Assembly (NCBI GenBank): GCA_038237625.1
Contig: JBBRYM010000002.1
Coordinates: 205,993-269,992 of the forward strand
Direction: 5' to 3'
Length of the DNA stretch: 64,000 nucleotides
From: JAWVFM01 sp038237625
GTDB taxonomy: Bacteria > Actinomycetota > Thermoleophilia > Solirubrobacterales > 70-9
Part shown: piece after piece, positions 7,083 to 15,981 of the stretch
Layout: the number at the start of each line of letters is the position of its first letter
Position numbering within the stretch: the stretch's first letter is position 1
Program-made: the position numbers and the translations under genes
The notes under the pieces: generated by a model
Told to the model about the DNA's origin: nothing
The model's database searches: none
Seen by the model: only the letters and a program-made list of their open reading frames with translations

Positions 7083-9652
7083 GTCGGATCCCCGAGCTCG
7101 GCGAGCTCGGCGCGATGGCGCTCGATCTTCTCGCGCTCAGACTCGACGAGCTCCGGGGGGGCCTTGGCGACGAAGCCCGTGTTACCCAGCTTGCGCTCGG
7201 CGCGCTCGACCTCGGCCTGAAGCTCGGTTCGGCGGGCGTCAATACCCTGCCGAGCGAGCTCCACGTCGATCGCGCCGGCGGCGACGATCTCAACGGGCCC
7301 GACTGTGGCGATGGCGTCGCCTCCGCCGCCGCTCAGATCGAGCCTGGCCAGACGCGAAACCAGCTCGTGGGGAGCTTGCTCGCCCACGAGACGAGCGGAG
7401 AGCGTTGCCCCGGCCGGCACCCCGGCGACGTCGCGCCATCGCCGCAGCGCCCTCGTCAGCTCGATGTCGCGTCCCAGCGCGAATTCCGCCTCGTCGTCGA
7501 AGCGCGTCTCGTCCGCCAGCGGGAATGGCGAGACGACGAGCGGCCGCTCGCGCGCCGGAAGCTCGGACCAGATCGCCTCGGTGACAAAGGGGAGCATGGG
7601 ATGCGAGAGGGCCAGAACTCGCTCGACGACGTGCAGAAGGCTGCCGGCGAGGTCCGCCTCTCCTTCGTAGAGGCGTGGCTTGACGATCTCCAAATACCAG
7701 TCGCAGAGCTCTGACCAGAAGAAGTCGTAGAGCACGAGGGCGGCGTGGGCGAAGTCGTAGGCGTCGAGCTTGGCTGTTACCGAAGCCACGGTCCGCTCGA
7801 GCCGGGAGAGGATCCAGCGATCCTCGAGACGAGCCGGGTTCGCCTCCGGCACCGCGTCCCCCGCGTTCAGGATGACCAGCCGCGACGCGTTCCACATCTT
7901 GTTGGCGAGGTCGCGGCCCTGGCGGACCTTCGCAGCCGAGTAGCGGACGTCCTGTGTGGACGACATCGCGTAGAGCCCAAACCGAACAGCGTCCGCTCCG
8001 TGCTCGCCGATCTCGTCGAGTGGATCGATGCCGGTTCCCAGGGACTTCGACATCCGCCGTCCGTCCGGGGCCTGGATGACGGACGTGATGTAGACGTCGG
8101 AGAAGGGGATGTCGCCCGCAAACTCGAGGCCCATCATCACCATCCGGGCGACCCACAGGAAGATGATGTCCCGCGCGGTGACGAGGACGTCGGTGGGATA
8201 GAACGCTTGGAGGTCGGGGGCCTCGCCGGGCCAGCCAAGGACGGCGAAGGGCCACAGCGCCGAGCTGAACCAGGTGTCGAGGACATCCTCGTCGCGGCGC
8301 AGCGCGCCGCCACAGGCCGGGCAGCGCTGGGGCTCCTCCGCCGCAACGGTCACCTCGTCGCATTCCTCGCAGTAGTAGACGGGCAGCCGATGGCCCCACC
8401 AGAGCTGGCGCGAGACGCACCAGGGACGCAGGTTGCGCATCCAGTCCAAATACACGCGCCCCCAGCGCTCGGGCGTGAAGCGAACGTCCCCGCGCTCGAC
8501 GACCTCGATCGCCGGCGCGGCGAGCTCGTCCATTCGCATGAACCACTGCAGCGAGATCAAGGGTTCCACCCGCTCGCCGGAACGATGCGAGAACGGAACC
8601 GCATGGGTGTAGGACTCCTCGGTGCGTAGCCGCCCCTCGTCGCGAAGCGCGGCGACGACTGCCTTCTGGGCTTCAGCGACGCTCATGCCCGCGAACGTCT
8701 CCCCCGCCTCCGCGCTCATCCGCCCGTCCTCGCCGATCACGGTGATCTCCTCGAGGCCGTGCTTGCGGCCGATCTCGAAGTCGTTGGGGTCGTGACCGGG
8801 CGTGATCTTCAGCGCCCCCGTTCCGAACTCGGGGTCGACGTGCTCGTCGGCGATGATCGGCAGTCGCCGTCCGACCAGGGGCAGGATGGCGCTGCGACCG
8901 ACGAAGGCCCCGTAGCGCTTGTCGTCGGGGTTGACCGCCACCGCGGTGTCCGCCAACATCGTCTCGGGTCGCACCGTGGCGACCGTCAGGACCTCATCGG
9001 AGCCCTCGACGGGATAGTCGATCGAGTAGAGGGTGTCGGTGACCTCGCGGCTTTCGACCTCGAGGTCGGAGATCGCCGAACGCGAGCCCGGGTCCCAGTT
9101 GACCAGGTAGTTGTCGCGATAGATGCAGCCCTTCTCGTAGAGGCTGACGAAGACGGTGTAAACGGCCTTGGCGTATCCCTCGTCGAGTGTGAACCGCTCG
9201 GTCTCGTAATCGCACGATGCCCCCAGGCGCTTGAACTGCTCGACGATCGTCGAGCCGTACCGCTCGCGCCACTCCCAGACGCGCTTGACGAATTCCTCGC
9301 GGCCGATCTCGTGGCGGGAGATCCCCTGGGCGCGAAGCTCCTTCTCCACGACCGACTGCGTCGCGATGCCGGCATGATCGGTTCCGAAGGCCCATTTCGT
9401 GCTGCGGCCCCGCATCCGGTTGAGCCGGATCAGAGCGTCCTGGATCGAGCCATTCAGGGCATGCCCCATGTGCAAGGCCCCGGTGACGTTGGGGGGCGGG
9501 ATCGCAATCGAGTAGGGATCAGCGACGTCGCCCTCGGAGACGTCCGGGTGGAAGTAGCCGCCCTCGAGCCAGGTCGCGAGCACGCGCGCCTCGACCTCCG
9601 CGGGGTCGTAGCGGGTCGTCGCTTCCAGTCGCTGGCGGCGCTCGGCGTCCAT
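7079..9652 (-). CDS. valS: Valyl-tRNA synthetase
   Basis: An 857-residue class I aminoacyl-tRNA synthetase that charges tRNA-Val in the cytoplasm. The HIGH-type motif is in PPPNVTGALHMGHALN (about residues 52-67) and the KMSKS-type motif in GRRMSKSLGTG. A CEECDE...CPACGG zinc site, an editing domain, an anticodon-binding domain and a C-terminal coiled coil with VERAERKLGN follow. It is the first gene of the minus-strand run, and its TGA overlaps the proposed folC CTG. The 88-base gap to the divergent aldo/keto reductase gene is too short for a T-box leader of usual size. Confidence 0.97.
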   Translation of the reverse strand: MDAERRQRLEATTRYDPAEVEARVLATWLEGGYFHPDVSEGDVADPYSIAIPPPNVTGALHMGHALNGSIQDALIRLNRMRGRSTKWAFGTDHAGIATQSVVEKELRAQGISRHEIGREEFVKRVWEWRERYGSTIVEQFKRLGASCDYETERFTLDEGYAKAVYTVFVSLYEKGCIYRDNYLVNWDPGSRSAISDLEVESREVTDTLYSIDYPVEGSDEVLTVATVRPETMLADTAVAVNPDDKRYGAFVGRSAILPLVGRRLPIIADEHVDPEFGTGALKITPGHDPNDFEIGRKHGLEEITVIGEDGRMSAEAGETFAGMSVAEAQKAVVAALRDEGRLRTEESYTHAVPFSHRSGERVEPLISLQWFMRMDELAAPAIEVVERGDVRFTPERWGRVYLDWMRNLRPWCVSRQLWWGHRLPVYYCEECDEVTVAAEEPQRCPACGGALRRDEDVLDTWFSSALWPFAVLGWPGEAPDLQAFYPTDVLVTARDIIFLWVARMVMMGLEFAGDIPFSDVYITSVIQAPDGRRMSKSLGTGIDPLDEIGEHGADAVRFGLYAMSSTQDVRYSAAKVRQGRDLANKMWNASRLVILNAGDAVPEANPARLEDRWILSRLERTVASVTAKLDAYDFAHAALVLYDFFWSELCDWYLEIVKPRLYEGEADLAGSLLHVVERVLALSHPMLPFVTEAIWSELPARERPLVVSPFPLADETRFDDEAEFALGRDIELTRALRRWRDVAGVPAGATLSARLVGEQAPHELVSRLARLDLSGGGGDAIATVGPVEIVAAGAIDVELARQGIDARRTELQAEVERAERKLGNTGFVAKAPPELVESEREKIERHRAELAELGDPT

Positions 9653-9740
9653 CGGGCGCCGAGTCTAGGACGCGAGACTCAGGCGCCGCGCTCGAAGGCC
9701 GACGATCCTCCCCATCGAGGCGCAGCGTAACGTCTCCGGC

Positions 9741-10874
9741 GTGGACCTCGGCAAGACGGCGATCGGCACGTGGAGCGGGGGGCGTTTCATGCATTTCGGC
9801 GAGCCGCTCGATGACGCACGACTCGAAGCTGTGCTGCGACCGGGCGACGGGATCGAGACGGTTCTCACCGCCGACGTCTACGGCGAAGGCGAAGCCGACA
9901 GCCTGCTGGGCCGCTCGCTCGCAGGGCTCGAGCGAGACTCCTATTGCCTCGTCGGAGCCTTGGGACACGATTTCTACGAGGGGGAGCGCGACGGTCCGAA
10001 GGGCTTCCCGCGATTCACCGACCCTCGCCTTCGCACCCCGGCGGGCTACGGCGATTACCTCCGGATGGCGGCCGAGCGCAGCCTCGAGCGCCTCGGCGCC
10101 GACTCCTTCGATCTTTTGCTCCTCCACAACCCCGACCGGATCGGTTACGAGAGCGAGGTCGTTTGGGATGAGATGGCGGCGCTGCGTGGCGGAGGCCTCA
10201 CCGGACAGGTCGGCGTCGCGCCCGGGCCCGCCAACGGCTTCACGCTCGACCTGATCGCGTGTCTGGAGCGCTACGGCGAGGCAATCGACTGGGCGATGAT
10301 CATCCTCAACCCGCTCGAGCCCTGGCCCGGTGAGCTCGTTCTCGAGGCGGCCGCCGCCGCCGATGTCCGCGTCGTCACGCGGGTCGTCGACTACGGCGGG
10401 CTCCTCTGGGGCGACCTGACGCCGGACACGCCACTCGGTGAGCACGACCACCGCCGGTTCCGCCCCGCCGGCTGGATCGACGCGGGCCTCGAAAAGCTCG
10501 AGCAGATGGCACCCATCGCAGAGCAGGCAGGTTTCACCCCCCTGCAGCTTGCGTGCGCCTGGAACCTCGCTCACCCGGCGGTTGATTGCGTGGTTCCGAC
10601 GCTCATCCAGGAGGCCGGGCCCGGGGCGCGGCCGATCGAGGACAAGCGCGCGGAGTTGGGAGAGCTACCGCGAACTGCCACTCTCAGCGACGATGCTGTC
10701 GCTCGCATCCGCGCGATCGGCGACAACACCGGCTGCATGACGCTGAAGGGTGCGAGCCCGCAGCACGAGGGCGCCGAGCGCCCGGATCGCTGGAACGTCT
10801 CGGCCGAGCTGCGCGAGCTGGGCCGGCGCTTCGGAATCGAGCCCGAGCGCGATCTCGTTGTCGCAGCCGACTAG
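9741..10874 (+). CDS. Aldo/keto reductase family protein
   Basis: A 377-residue TIM-barrel oxidoreductase-like protein starting at GTG 9741 (MDLGKTAIGTWSGG after initiator conversion). It shows the family's strand pattern, a segment RSLERLGADSFDLLLLHNPD typical of AKR barrels, and a C-terminal AWNLAHPAVDCVVPTLIQEA segment. Substrate and cofactor are not evident. It is divergent from valS and convergent with clpX: the two stop codons share the palindrome CTAG at 10871-10874. Confidence 0.8.
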   Translation: MDLGKTAIGTWSGGRFMHFGEPLDDARLEAVLRPGDGIETVLTADVYGEGEADSLLGRSLAGLERDSYCLVGALGHDFYEGERDGPKGFPRFTDPRLRTPAGYGDYLRMAAERSLERLGADSFDLLLLHNPDRIGYESEVVWDEMAALRGGGLTGQVGVAPGPANGFTLDLIACLERYGEAIDWAMIILNPLEPWPGELVLEAAAAADVRVVTRVVDYGGLLWGDLTPDTPLGEHDHRRFRPAGWIDAGLEKLEQMAPIAEQAGFTPLQLACAWNLAHPAVDCVVPTLIQEAGPGARPIEDKRAELGELPRTATLSDDAVARIRAIGDNTGCMTLKGASPQHEGAERPDRWNVSAELRELGRRFGIEPERDLVVAAD

Positions 10875-12157
10875 GCGGACTCTTCGGAGAGCTCTTGGCT
10901 CTCCTCGGGCTCGTCGGGAACGGCCTCGGTGACGAGCGTCGGCTCGCCCCCGCGAGCGATGGTCTCCTTGGTGACTACGCACTTGCGCACGTCGCGGCGG
11001 GAGGGGAGCTCGAACTGGGTGTCGAGGAGCGTCTCCTCGAGGATCGAGCGCAGGCCCCGCGCGCCCGTCTCCCGCTCGAGCGCCTTATCGGCGATCGCCA
11101 CGAGAGAGTCCTCGGCGAAGACAAGCTCGATGTCGTCGAAATCGAAGAAGCGCTGGAACTGGCGGATGAGCGCGTTCTTCGGCTCGGTGAGGATCGTGGT
11201 CAGGTCGTCGCGGGTGAGCTGATGGATTGCGGCGACGACGGGCAGGCGGCCGATGAACTCGGGGATCAGCCCGTACTCGATCAGGTCCTCGGGGAGGACC
11301 TGCTCGAAGAGCTCGCCAGTGTCCTTCTCGGCGCGCGTCTTCACGTTGGCGCCAAAGCCGACGCCCTGGTCGCCTATCCGCCGTTCGATCAGGCGGTCCA
11401 GGCTCGCGAACGACCCGCCGCAGATAAAGAGGACGTTCGTCGTGTCGATCGACAGGAACTCCTGGTGGGGATGCTTGCGCCCGCCCTGGGGGGGTACTGA
11501 GGCTGTCGTGCCCTCGAGGATCTTCAGAAGGGCCTGCTGGACGCCCTCGCCCGAGACGTCACGGGTGATCGAGGGATTGTCGGCCTTGCGGGCGATCTTG
11601 TCGATCTCGTCGATGTAGATGATCCCGGTCTCGGCCTTCTTGACGTCGAAGTCGGCGGCCTGGATCAGCTTGAGGAGAATGTTCTCCACGTCCTCACCGA
11701 CGTAGCCCGCCTCGGTGAGCGCCGTCGCGTCCGCGATCGCAAACGGGACGTTGAGGATGCGCGCCAGCGTCTGGGCCAGCAGCGTCTTGCCGCAACCGGT
11801 CGGCCCCAGCAGCATGATGTTCGACTTCTGGAGCTCGACCACGTCCTCGCCGCCCTCCTGCGCCATCTGCACGCGCTTGTAGTGGTTGTAGACAGCGACG
11901 GAAAGGGCGCGCTTGGCGCCGTCCTGTCCCACCACGTACTCGTTGAGGACCGCGTGGATCTCCTTGGGCTTCGGCAGGCTCTCGAGCTCGAAAGTCGGTG
12001 CGGGCTGCAGCTCTTCGTCGATGATCTCGTTGCAGAGGTCGATGCACTCGTCGCAGATGTAGACCCCCGGGCCGGCGATGAGCTTCTTGACCTGGCGCTG
12101 CGACTTCCCACAGAAGCTGCAGAGGAGCTGTTCGTTGGAGTCGGTTGAGCGAGCCAG
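10871..12157 (-). CDS. clpX: ATP-dependent Clp protease ATP-binding subunit ClpX, CTG start
   Basis: The AAA+ unfoldase that feeds substrates to ClpP. With CTG 12157 as start it has 428 residues, the usual size. The zinc-binding domain has cysteines at 13, 16, 35 and 38 (CSFC...CDEC), Walker A GPTGCGKT is at 118-125, and Walker B IIYIDEIDK and the GFGAN pore-side loop follow. An in-frame TGA lies 12 bases upstream of the CTG, and the first ATG/GTG/TTG is only at residue 75, which would delete the zinc domain. AGGAGG sits 7 bases before the CTG, a strong Shine-Dalgarno. It is separated from clpP by an opposite-strand gene. Confidence 0.93.
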   Translation of the reverse strand: MARSTDSNEQLLCSFCGKSQRQVKKLIAGPGVYICDECIDLCNEIIDEELQPAPTFELESLPKPKEIHAVLNEYVVGQDGAKRALSVAVYNHYKRVQMAQEGGEDVVELQKSNIMLLGPTGCGKTLLAQTLARILNVPFAIADATALTEAGYVGEDVENILLKLIQAADFDVKKAETGIIYIDEIDKIARKADNPSITRDVSGEGVQQALLKILEGTTASVPPQGGRKHPHQEFLSIDTTNVLFICGGSFASLDRLIERRIGDQGVGFGANVKTRAEKDTGELFEQVLPEDLIEYGLIPEFIGRLPVVAAIHQLTRDDLTTILTEPKNALIRQFQRFFDFDDIELVFAEDSLVAIADKALERETGARGLRSILEETLLDTQFELPSRRDVRKCVVTKETIARGGEPTLVTEAVPDEPEESQELSEESA

Positions 12158-12334
12158 GGGGATCCCTCCTCAGGTTGGGCGGCACGCCTTACACGCCACC
12201 GCTCAGCTTACGAAATGCGAGATCTCGTCTCGGCGGGTATCTACGCCTCACGGCCGGCCTTCCCTGCTTGCGCAACGATCGCGCCGGTTGTAGGCTCGCG
12301 CCCGACGACTACCCATCTCGGGGACGATCAGGCA

Positions 12335-12790
12335 ATGCGTAAGAAGCTTTTTGGGTTAGCGCTGGCACTCGCGCTCGTGTTCCCCGCGGTGGTGCAGGCC
12401 GCCAAGGTCAACCTCTCGGGCAATCTGCCTGATGGGGGAACCATCAAGATGGTCTCGAAGCACAACGCCAAGACCCACAAGTACACCGTGGTCAATCTCA
12501 AGATCCTGAACGCGCCGATCCATTGCACCAGAGGCAACTACAGGTTCGGCGCCGATACGAGCGGCTTCGTCTTCAAGGTCGACAAACAGGGCAACTTCGG
12601 AGCGACGCTCCTACCCGACCCGAATGACCCCACCCCGGACAACCATTTGAAGATCGCCGGCACGCTGACCCATCACGGCACCAAGGCGAGCGGGACCTAT
12701 CGCCTCAAGGGCGACAACGCCTCCACCAGCGGCGGCAGCCAGGACGGCTGCAACACCGGGACGGTGAGCTGGACCGCCCAGGCGCAGTGA
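12335..12790 (+). CDS. Small secreted protein of unknown function
   Basis: A 151-residue protein with a clear Sec signal peptide: MRKKLFGLALALALVFPAVVQA with AQA-type cleavage near residue 22. The mature part is beta-rich with two cysteines (PIHC, DGCN) and resembles small exported actinobacterial proteins with no assigned role. ATG 12335 is chosen because it begins the signal peptide; the upstream in-frame extension is not signal-like. It lies between clpX and clpP on the opposite strand. Confidence 0.7.
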   Translation: MRKKLFGLALALALVFPAVVQAAKVNLSGNLPDGGTIKMVSKHNAKTHKYTVVNLKILNAPIHCTRGNYRFGADTSGFVFKVDKQGNFGATLLPDPNDPTPDNHLKIAGTLTHHGTKASGTYRLKGDNASTSGGSQDGCNTGTVSWTAQAQ

Positions 12791-12793
12791 GGC

Positions 12794-12822
12794 GGCGCGG
12801 CGCGCCTAAGTAGCGCCGCGCC
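12794..12822 (+). terminator. GC-rich hairpin after the secreted-protein gene
   Basis: A perfect 10-bp stem (12794-12803 with 12813-12822) and a 9-base loop, starting 3 bases after the stop codon at 12788-12790. It also lies downstream of clpP on the other strand, so it could serve both. There is no clear T-tract on either side, so factor-independent termination is only suggested. Confidence 0.5.
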
Positions 12823-12925
12823 AAACCCCGTTGAGATCGCCGGGGCTCGTGACCTTGATCGCGTCGTTGGCAGACAGCCGGCGTCGATGACCGGCCGCGT
12901 CTTGCCGTCCCTGAAGGGAGGCCGG

Positions 12926-13510
12926 CTAGTGGTGCTCGATGACCCGGTCGACGAGGTGGTAGGCCACCGCCTCCTCGGGTGACATGAAGTAGTCGCGCTC
13001 CGTGTCGGATTTGACCTTCTCGAGCGGCTGCTTGGTGTGCTTGGCGAGGATCTCGTCCAGCCGGCGGCGGATGTCGATGATCTCGCGGGCGTGGATCTCG
13101 ATGTCGGTCACCTGGCCCTGGAACCCCGAGGTCGGCTGGTGGATCAGGATCTTCGAGTTCGGCGTGACCAAACGCTTGCCGTCCTCGCCACCGGCCAGGA
13201 GCAGCGCGCCCATGCTCATCGCGACGCCGACGCAGATCGTCTGCACGTCGGGCTTTATGTACTGCATGGTGTCGTAGATCGCGAGCCCTGCGTAGACGGA
13301 GCCGCCCGGCGAGTTGACGTAGATCGAGATGTCCTTGTCGGGATCCTCGGACTCGAGGTGGATGAGCTGGGCGACGACGAGGTTTGCGATCTGGTCGTCG
13401 ATCGGGGTGCCGAGGAAGATGATGCGCTCGTTGAGCAGGCGCGAATAGATGTCGAACGCGCGCTCTCCGCGCGAGGTCTGCTCAACGACCATTGGGACGA
13501 GTGGGCTCAT
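12926..13510 (-). CDS. clpP: ATP-dependent Clp protease proteolytic subunit ClpP
   Basis: A 194-residue serine protease that forms the tetradecameric barrel partnered by ClpX. The catalytic triad is visible: Ser99 (VGVAMSMGA), His124 (ILIHQP) and Asp169 (VKSDTERD). The SPGGSVYAG glycine loop is intact. It begins 33 bases after the tig stop on the same strand, so tig and clpP probably share a transcript. The N-terminus MSPLVPMVVEQ is typical and supports ATG 13510. Confidence 0.97.
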   Translation of the reverse strand: MSPLVPMVVEQTSRGERAFDIYSRLLNERIIFLGTPIDDQIANLVVAQLIHLESEDPDKDISIYVNSPGGSVYAGLAIYDTMQYIKPDVQTICVGVAMSMGALLLAGGEDGKRLVTPNSKILIHQPTSGFQGQVTDIEIHAREIIDIRRRLDEILAKHTKQPLEKVKSDTERDYFMSPEEAVAYHLVDRVIEHH

Positions 13511-13543
13511 GGGCGCGAGTGTATAGAAGCCGGTCGGCGGCTC

Positions 13544-14923
13544 TCAGCCGTCGCCGGGCGTCCAGAGCCCCTCGGACTCCGGCTTACGCTCTTCATCCTC
13601 GGGCGTCCAAATCTTCTCCCGGGCAGCTGCCTGCTCGAGGGGGATCGGCTTGGCCGACTCGACCACGATGTCCGCCGCCTTTCGCATCCGGACCTCTTCG
13701 CGCAGAAGCTGGTCGCGGCCCTGGGAGCGCAGCCGCTCGAGCAGGCGCTCGGGAGCGTTCTTGCCCTCGCCGGGGCCAATTGCCTCGATCAGCTCTTCGT
13801 CGCTGACCTGGATGTCCTCGGCCTCCGCGATCGCCGCGAGCGTGGCTTCGCGGCGCAGGTTGGCGATCGCATCCTCCCGCAGCTCGGCCAGCATCCCCTC
13901 GCGCCCCCCCGGCTGCATCTGCACGAACGCCTCGGGCTGGATCCCGCGGTGGGTGAGCTGGTGGAGGAAGCGATCGAACATTTCCTCAGCTCGCGCGCTG
14001 ACGATGTCCTCGGGCAGCTCCACCTCCGCGTTCTCCGCCGCGGCGGTAACGGCGGCGCGGCGAAACTCCGTCTCCGACTGGCTTGCCACCATCTCTCCGA
14101 GCCGCTCGGTGATGGCCCGACGGAGCTCGGCGAGCGTGTCGAACTCGGAGGCCTCGGATGCAAAGTCGTCGTCGAGCTCCGGAAGCACCTTCTCACGAAC
14201 CTCCTTGACCGTGACGGCGAAGTGCGCTGCCTTGCCCGCAATCTCCTCGGCACCGTAGTCCTCGGGGAAGGTCAGCTCGACGTCCAGCTCGGCACCGGCG
14301 GCAGCGCCGCGAAGCGCCGACTCCATCTCTTCGAGCAGCCTTCCCGCACCGACCTCGACCATGAGGTCGTTTGCGGAGCCGCCTTCGAAGAGCTCGCCAT
14401 CGATCGTCCCGGCGTAATCGATCACCACGACATCGCCGTCGGCGGCCGCCCGATCCACGGGGTTGATGGACGCCATGGCCTCGCGAAGGCGGTCGAGCTC
14501 CGCCGTGATGGCCTCCTCGGGCGGCTCGCCCGAGGCTTTGCCAACCTCCAGCCCCCTGTAGTCGCCCACCCTGGCGCTCGGGCGCACGGCGACCTCAACC
14601 GAGAATTCGAGGTCGGCGCCGGCGGCGGGCAGGTCGCCGACGTCGAGCTTGGGATCGCCGATCGGCGTGACGCCTGCGTCCGCCAGGGCCCGCTCGTACC
14701 ACTCGCCGAGCGAGTCGCGCACCGCCTGCTCCAGCACCGCGTCGCGTCCGAGGCGTTGCATCACAATCCCGGCCGGAGCCTTGCCGCGGCGAAATCCGGG
14801 CACCCGCATGTCGCCCGCGAGGGTTCTGGCCGCCCTCTCGAGGCTCTTCTCGACCGCGTCGGCATCGACGCCCACGTCTACGCGCACACGCGATTCGGGG
14901 AGCTCGGTGACGGTCGTCTGCAT
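13544..14923 (-). CDS. tig: Trigger factor (ribosome-associated chaperone and prolyl isomerase)
   Basis: A 459-residue protein with the ribosome-binding signature GFRRGKAP near residue 45, an FKBP-type PPIase domain around residues 150-235 (GDVVVIDYAGTIDGELFEGG), then the helical substrate-binding domain. The C-terminus is extended by an acidic tail holding two copies of a Trp-Thr-Pro motif (IWTPEDEE and LWTPGDG). It is followed directly by clpP, the common tig-clpP order. Confidence 0.94.
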   Translation of the reverse strand: MQTTVTELPESRVRVDVGVDADAVEKSLERAARTLAGDMRVPGFRRGKAPAGIVMQRLGRDAVLEQAVRDSLGEWYERALADAGVTPIGDPKLDVGDLPAAGADLEFSVEVAVRPSARVGDYRGLEVGKASGEPPEEAITAELDRLREAMASINPVDRAAADGDVVVIDYAGTIDGELFEGGSANDLMVEVGAGRLLEEMESALRGAAAGAELDVELTFPEDYGAEEIAGKAAHFAVTVKEVREKVLPELDDDFASEASEFDTLAELRRAITERLGEMVASQSETEFRRAAVTAAAENAEVELPEDIVSARAEEMFDRFLHQLTHRGIQPEAFVQMQPGGREGMLAELREDAIANLRREATLAAIAEAEDIQVSDEELIEAIGPGEGKNAPERLLERLRSQGRDQLLREEVRMRKAADIVVESAKPIPLEQAAAREKIWTPEDEERKPESEGLWTPGDG

Positions 14924-14945
14924 TCGGCGGCGCAGGTTAGGGGAG

Positions 14946-15074
14946 CTAGTCCTCGCGCTGCGGCTGGCCCGTCAGCGCGCGCCAGGATGCGATCGCGATC
15001 TCGGCCGCCAGGCCGTAGGCGCGACCCAGGGGCCCGGTCACGAGCCAGGCCAGGAGGCGATTTCTAGGGTCCAT
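14946..15074 (-). CDS. 42-residue conserved-looking small protein
   Basis: An ORF reading MDPRNRLLAWLVTGPLGRAY and continuing to a QPQRED end. It is amphipathic with a hydrophobic middle. Its ATG overlaps the end of the ctaG gene by 11 bases, suggesting coupling. Small actinobacterial proteins with an LVTGPLG-type segment are known to me but have no assigned function; that similarity is from memory. G/C-ending codons support coding. Confidence 0.6.
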   Translation of the reverse strand: MDPRNRLLAWLVTGPLGRAYGLAAEIAIASWRALTGQPQRED

Positions 15075-15936
15075 GGTCGAGGCGCTCCGCGAGACGAGCC
15101 CCCTGTCCCGCCGCGACCGCGCGGGCTGCTCGAGCCTCCTCGAGAGCGATTCCCCGCTGGTCGGCGAGGTCGAGCAGCCGCTGGCGCTCCTCGCCCTCGC
15201 GCGCGGCCCTGAGGAAGAGCCAGGCGATCACGCCCAGTGTGACGAGGCCACCCTCGCCCATCATGATCGCGCCGGCGACCCCCTGGTCGGAGAGCGGCGA
15301 AATCCCGTGCGCCGCCTCGCCGGCGGCGTAGGACCCGTAGAAAGCTGAACCCGACCAGACCACGACATTGCCGAAAGCCGTCGAGAAGAGGCGAACGACG
15401 GCGACGTAGCCGAGCGGCGCCGCGTTCCGCCACCAGGACGGCCTTGGCAGCGGCCCCGCGACCGGCATCCACATGAGGACGCCGAAGCCGAGAAAGCAAG
15501 CGTGCTGAAGGGCATGGAGGGGCGCGCTGGTGAGAACGCCGTTGTAGAGGGCCGGGATGTGCCAGACGACGAGATCGGCGGCCCACAGGGGGAACGCCAG
15601 CCAGGGCAGGGCCGCCGTGCGCATCCACCGCAGCCCATGGATCGCGAGCAGCGGTTGGAGAACCGGTCCCGTCATGCCGAGGACGAGGAGGAGCGCGGCG
15701 AGATCCCCGATCATCAGGTGCTCGATCATGTGCGCCCAGATCACGTCGTCGGCGAGGCCCGCGATCGGCGAGAAGAGGGCGATCAGAATCATCGCGAGCC
15801 CGGAGGCGAAAGCGAGCTGGCGGCCGGCAGCGACCGCCGCGCCCCGCGCGGCAAGGCTGGAGCATCGGCGTGCGTACGCGAACCCGACCAGTGGGACAGG
15901 AAGAAGCTCTAAGAGGAAGCCGGCGACAGCGCCCAC
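15064..15936 (-). CDS. ctaG: CtaG-like cytochrome c oxidase assembly membrane protein (Bacillus type)
   Basis: A 290-residue polytopic membrane protein with about seven helices. Conserved histidines fall in HMIEHLMIGD and HIPALYNG...PLHALQHACFLG, the pattern of the CtaG/YtwB family linked to maturation of caa3 oxidase, probably copper delivery. This is distinct from the Cox11-type CtaG. The C-terminal ~50 residues form a charged helix (EEARAARAVAAGQGARLAERL). The oxidase genes themselves lie 35-45 kb away in this window. Confidence 0.82.
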   Translation of the reverse strand: MGAVAGFLLELLPVPLVGFAYARRCSSLAARGAAVAAGRQLAFASGLAMILIALFSPIAGLADDVIWAHMIEHLMIGDLAALLLVLGMTGPVLQPLLAIHGLRWMRTAALPWLAFPLWAADLVVWHIPALYNGVLTSAPLHALQHACFLGFGVLMWMPVAGPLPRPSWWRNAAPLGYVAVVRLFSTAFGNVVVWSGSAFYGSYAAGEAAHGISPLSDQGVAGAIMMGEGGLVTLGVIAWLFLRAAREGEERQRLLDLADQRGIALEEARAARAVAAGQGARLAERLDHGP

Positions 15937-15981
15937 GTGCGAATGGTATTGCGAGGCCTCAGCGGCCCCTCATCCACCTGT

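Noticed and set aside
9653..9740. T-box riboswitch upstream of valS
   Set aside because: The gap is only 88 bases and shared with a divergent gene; no T-box sequence is visible.
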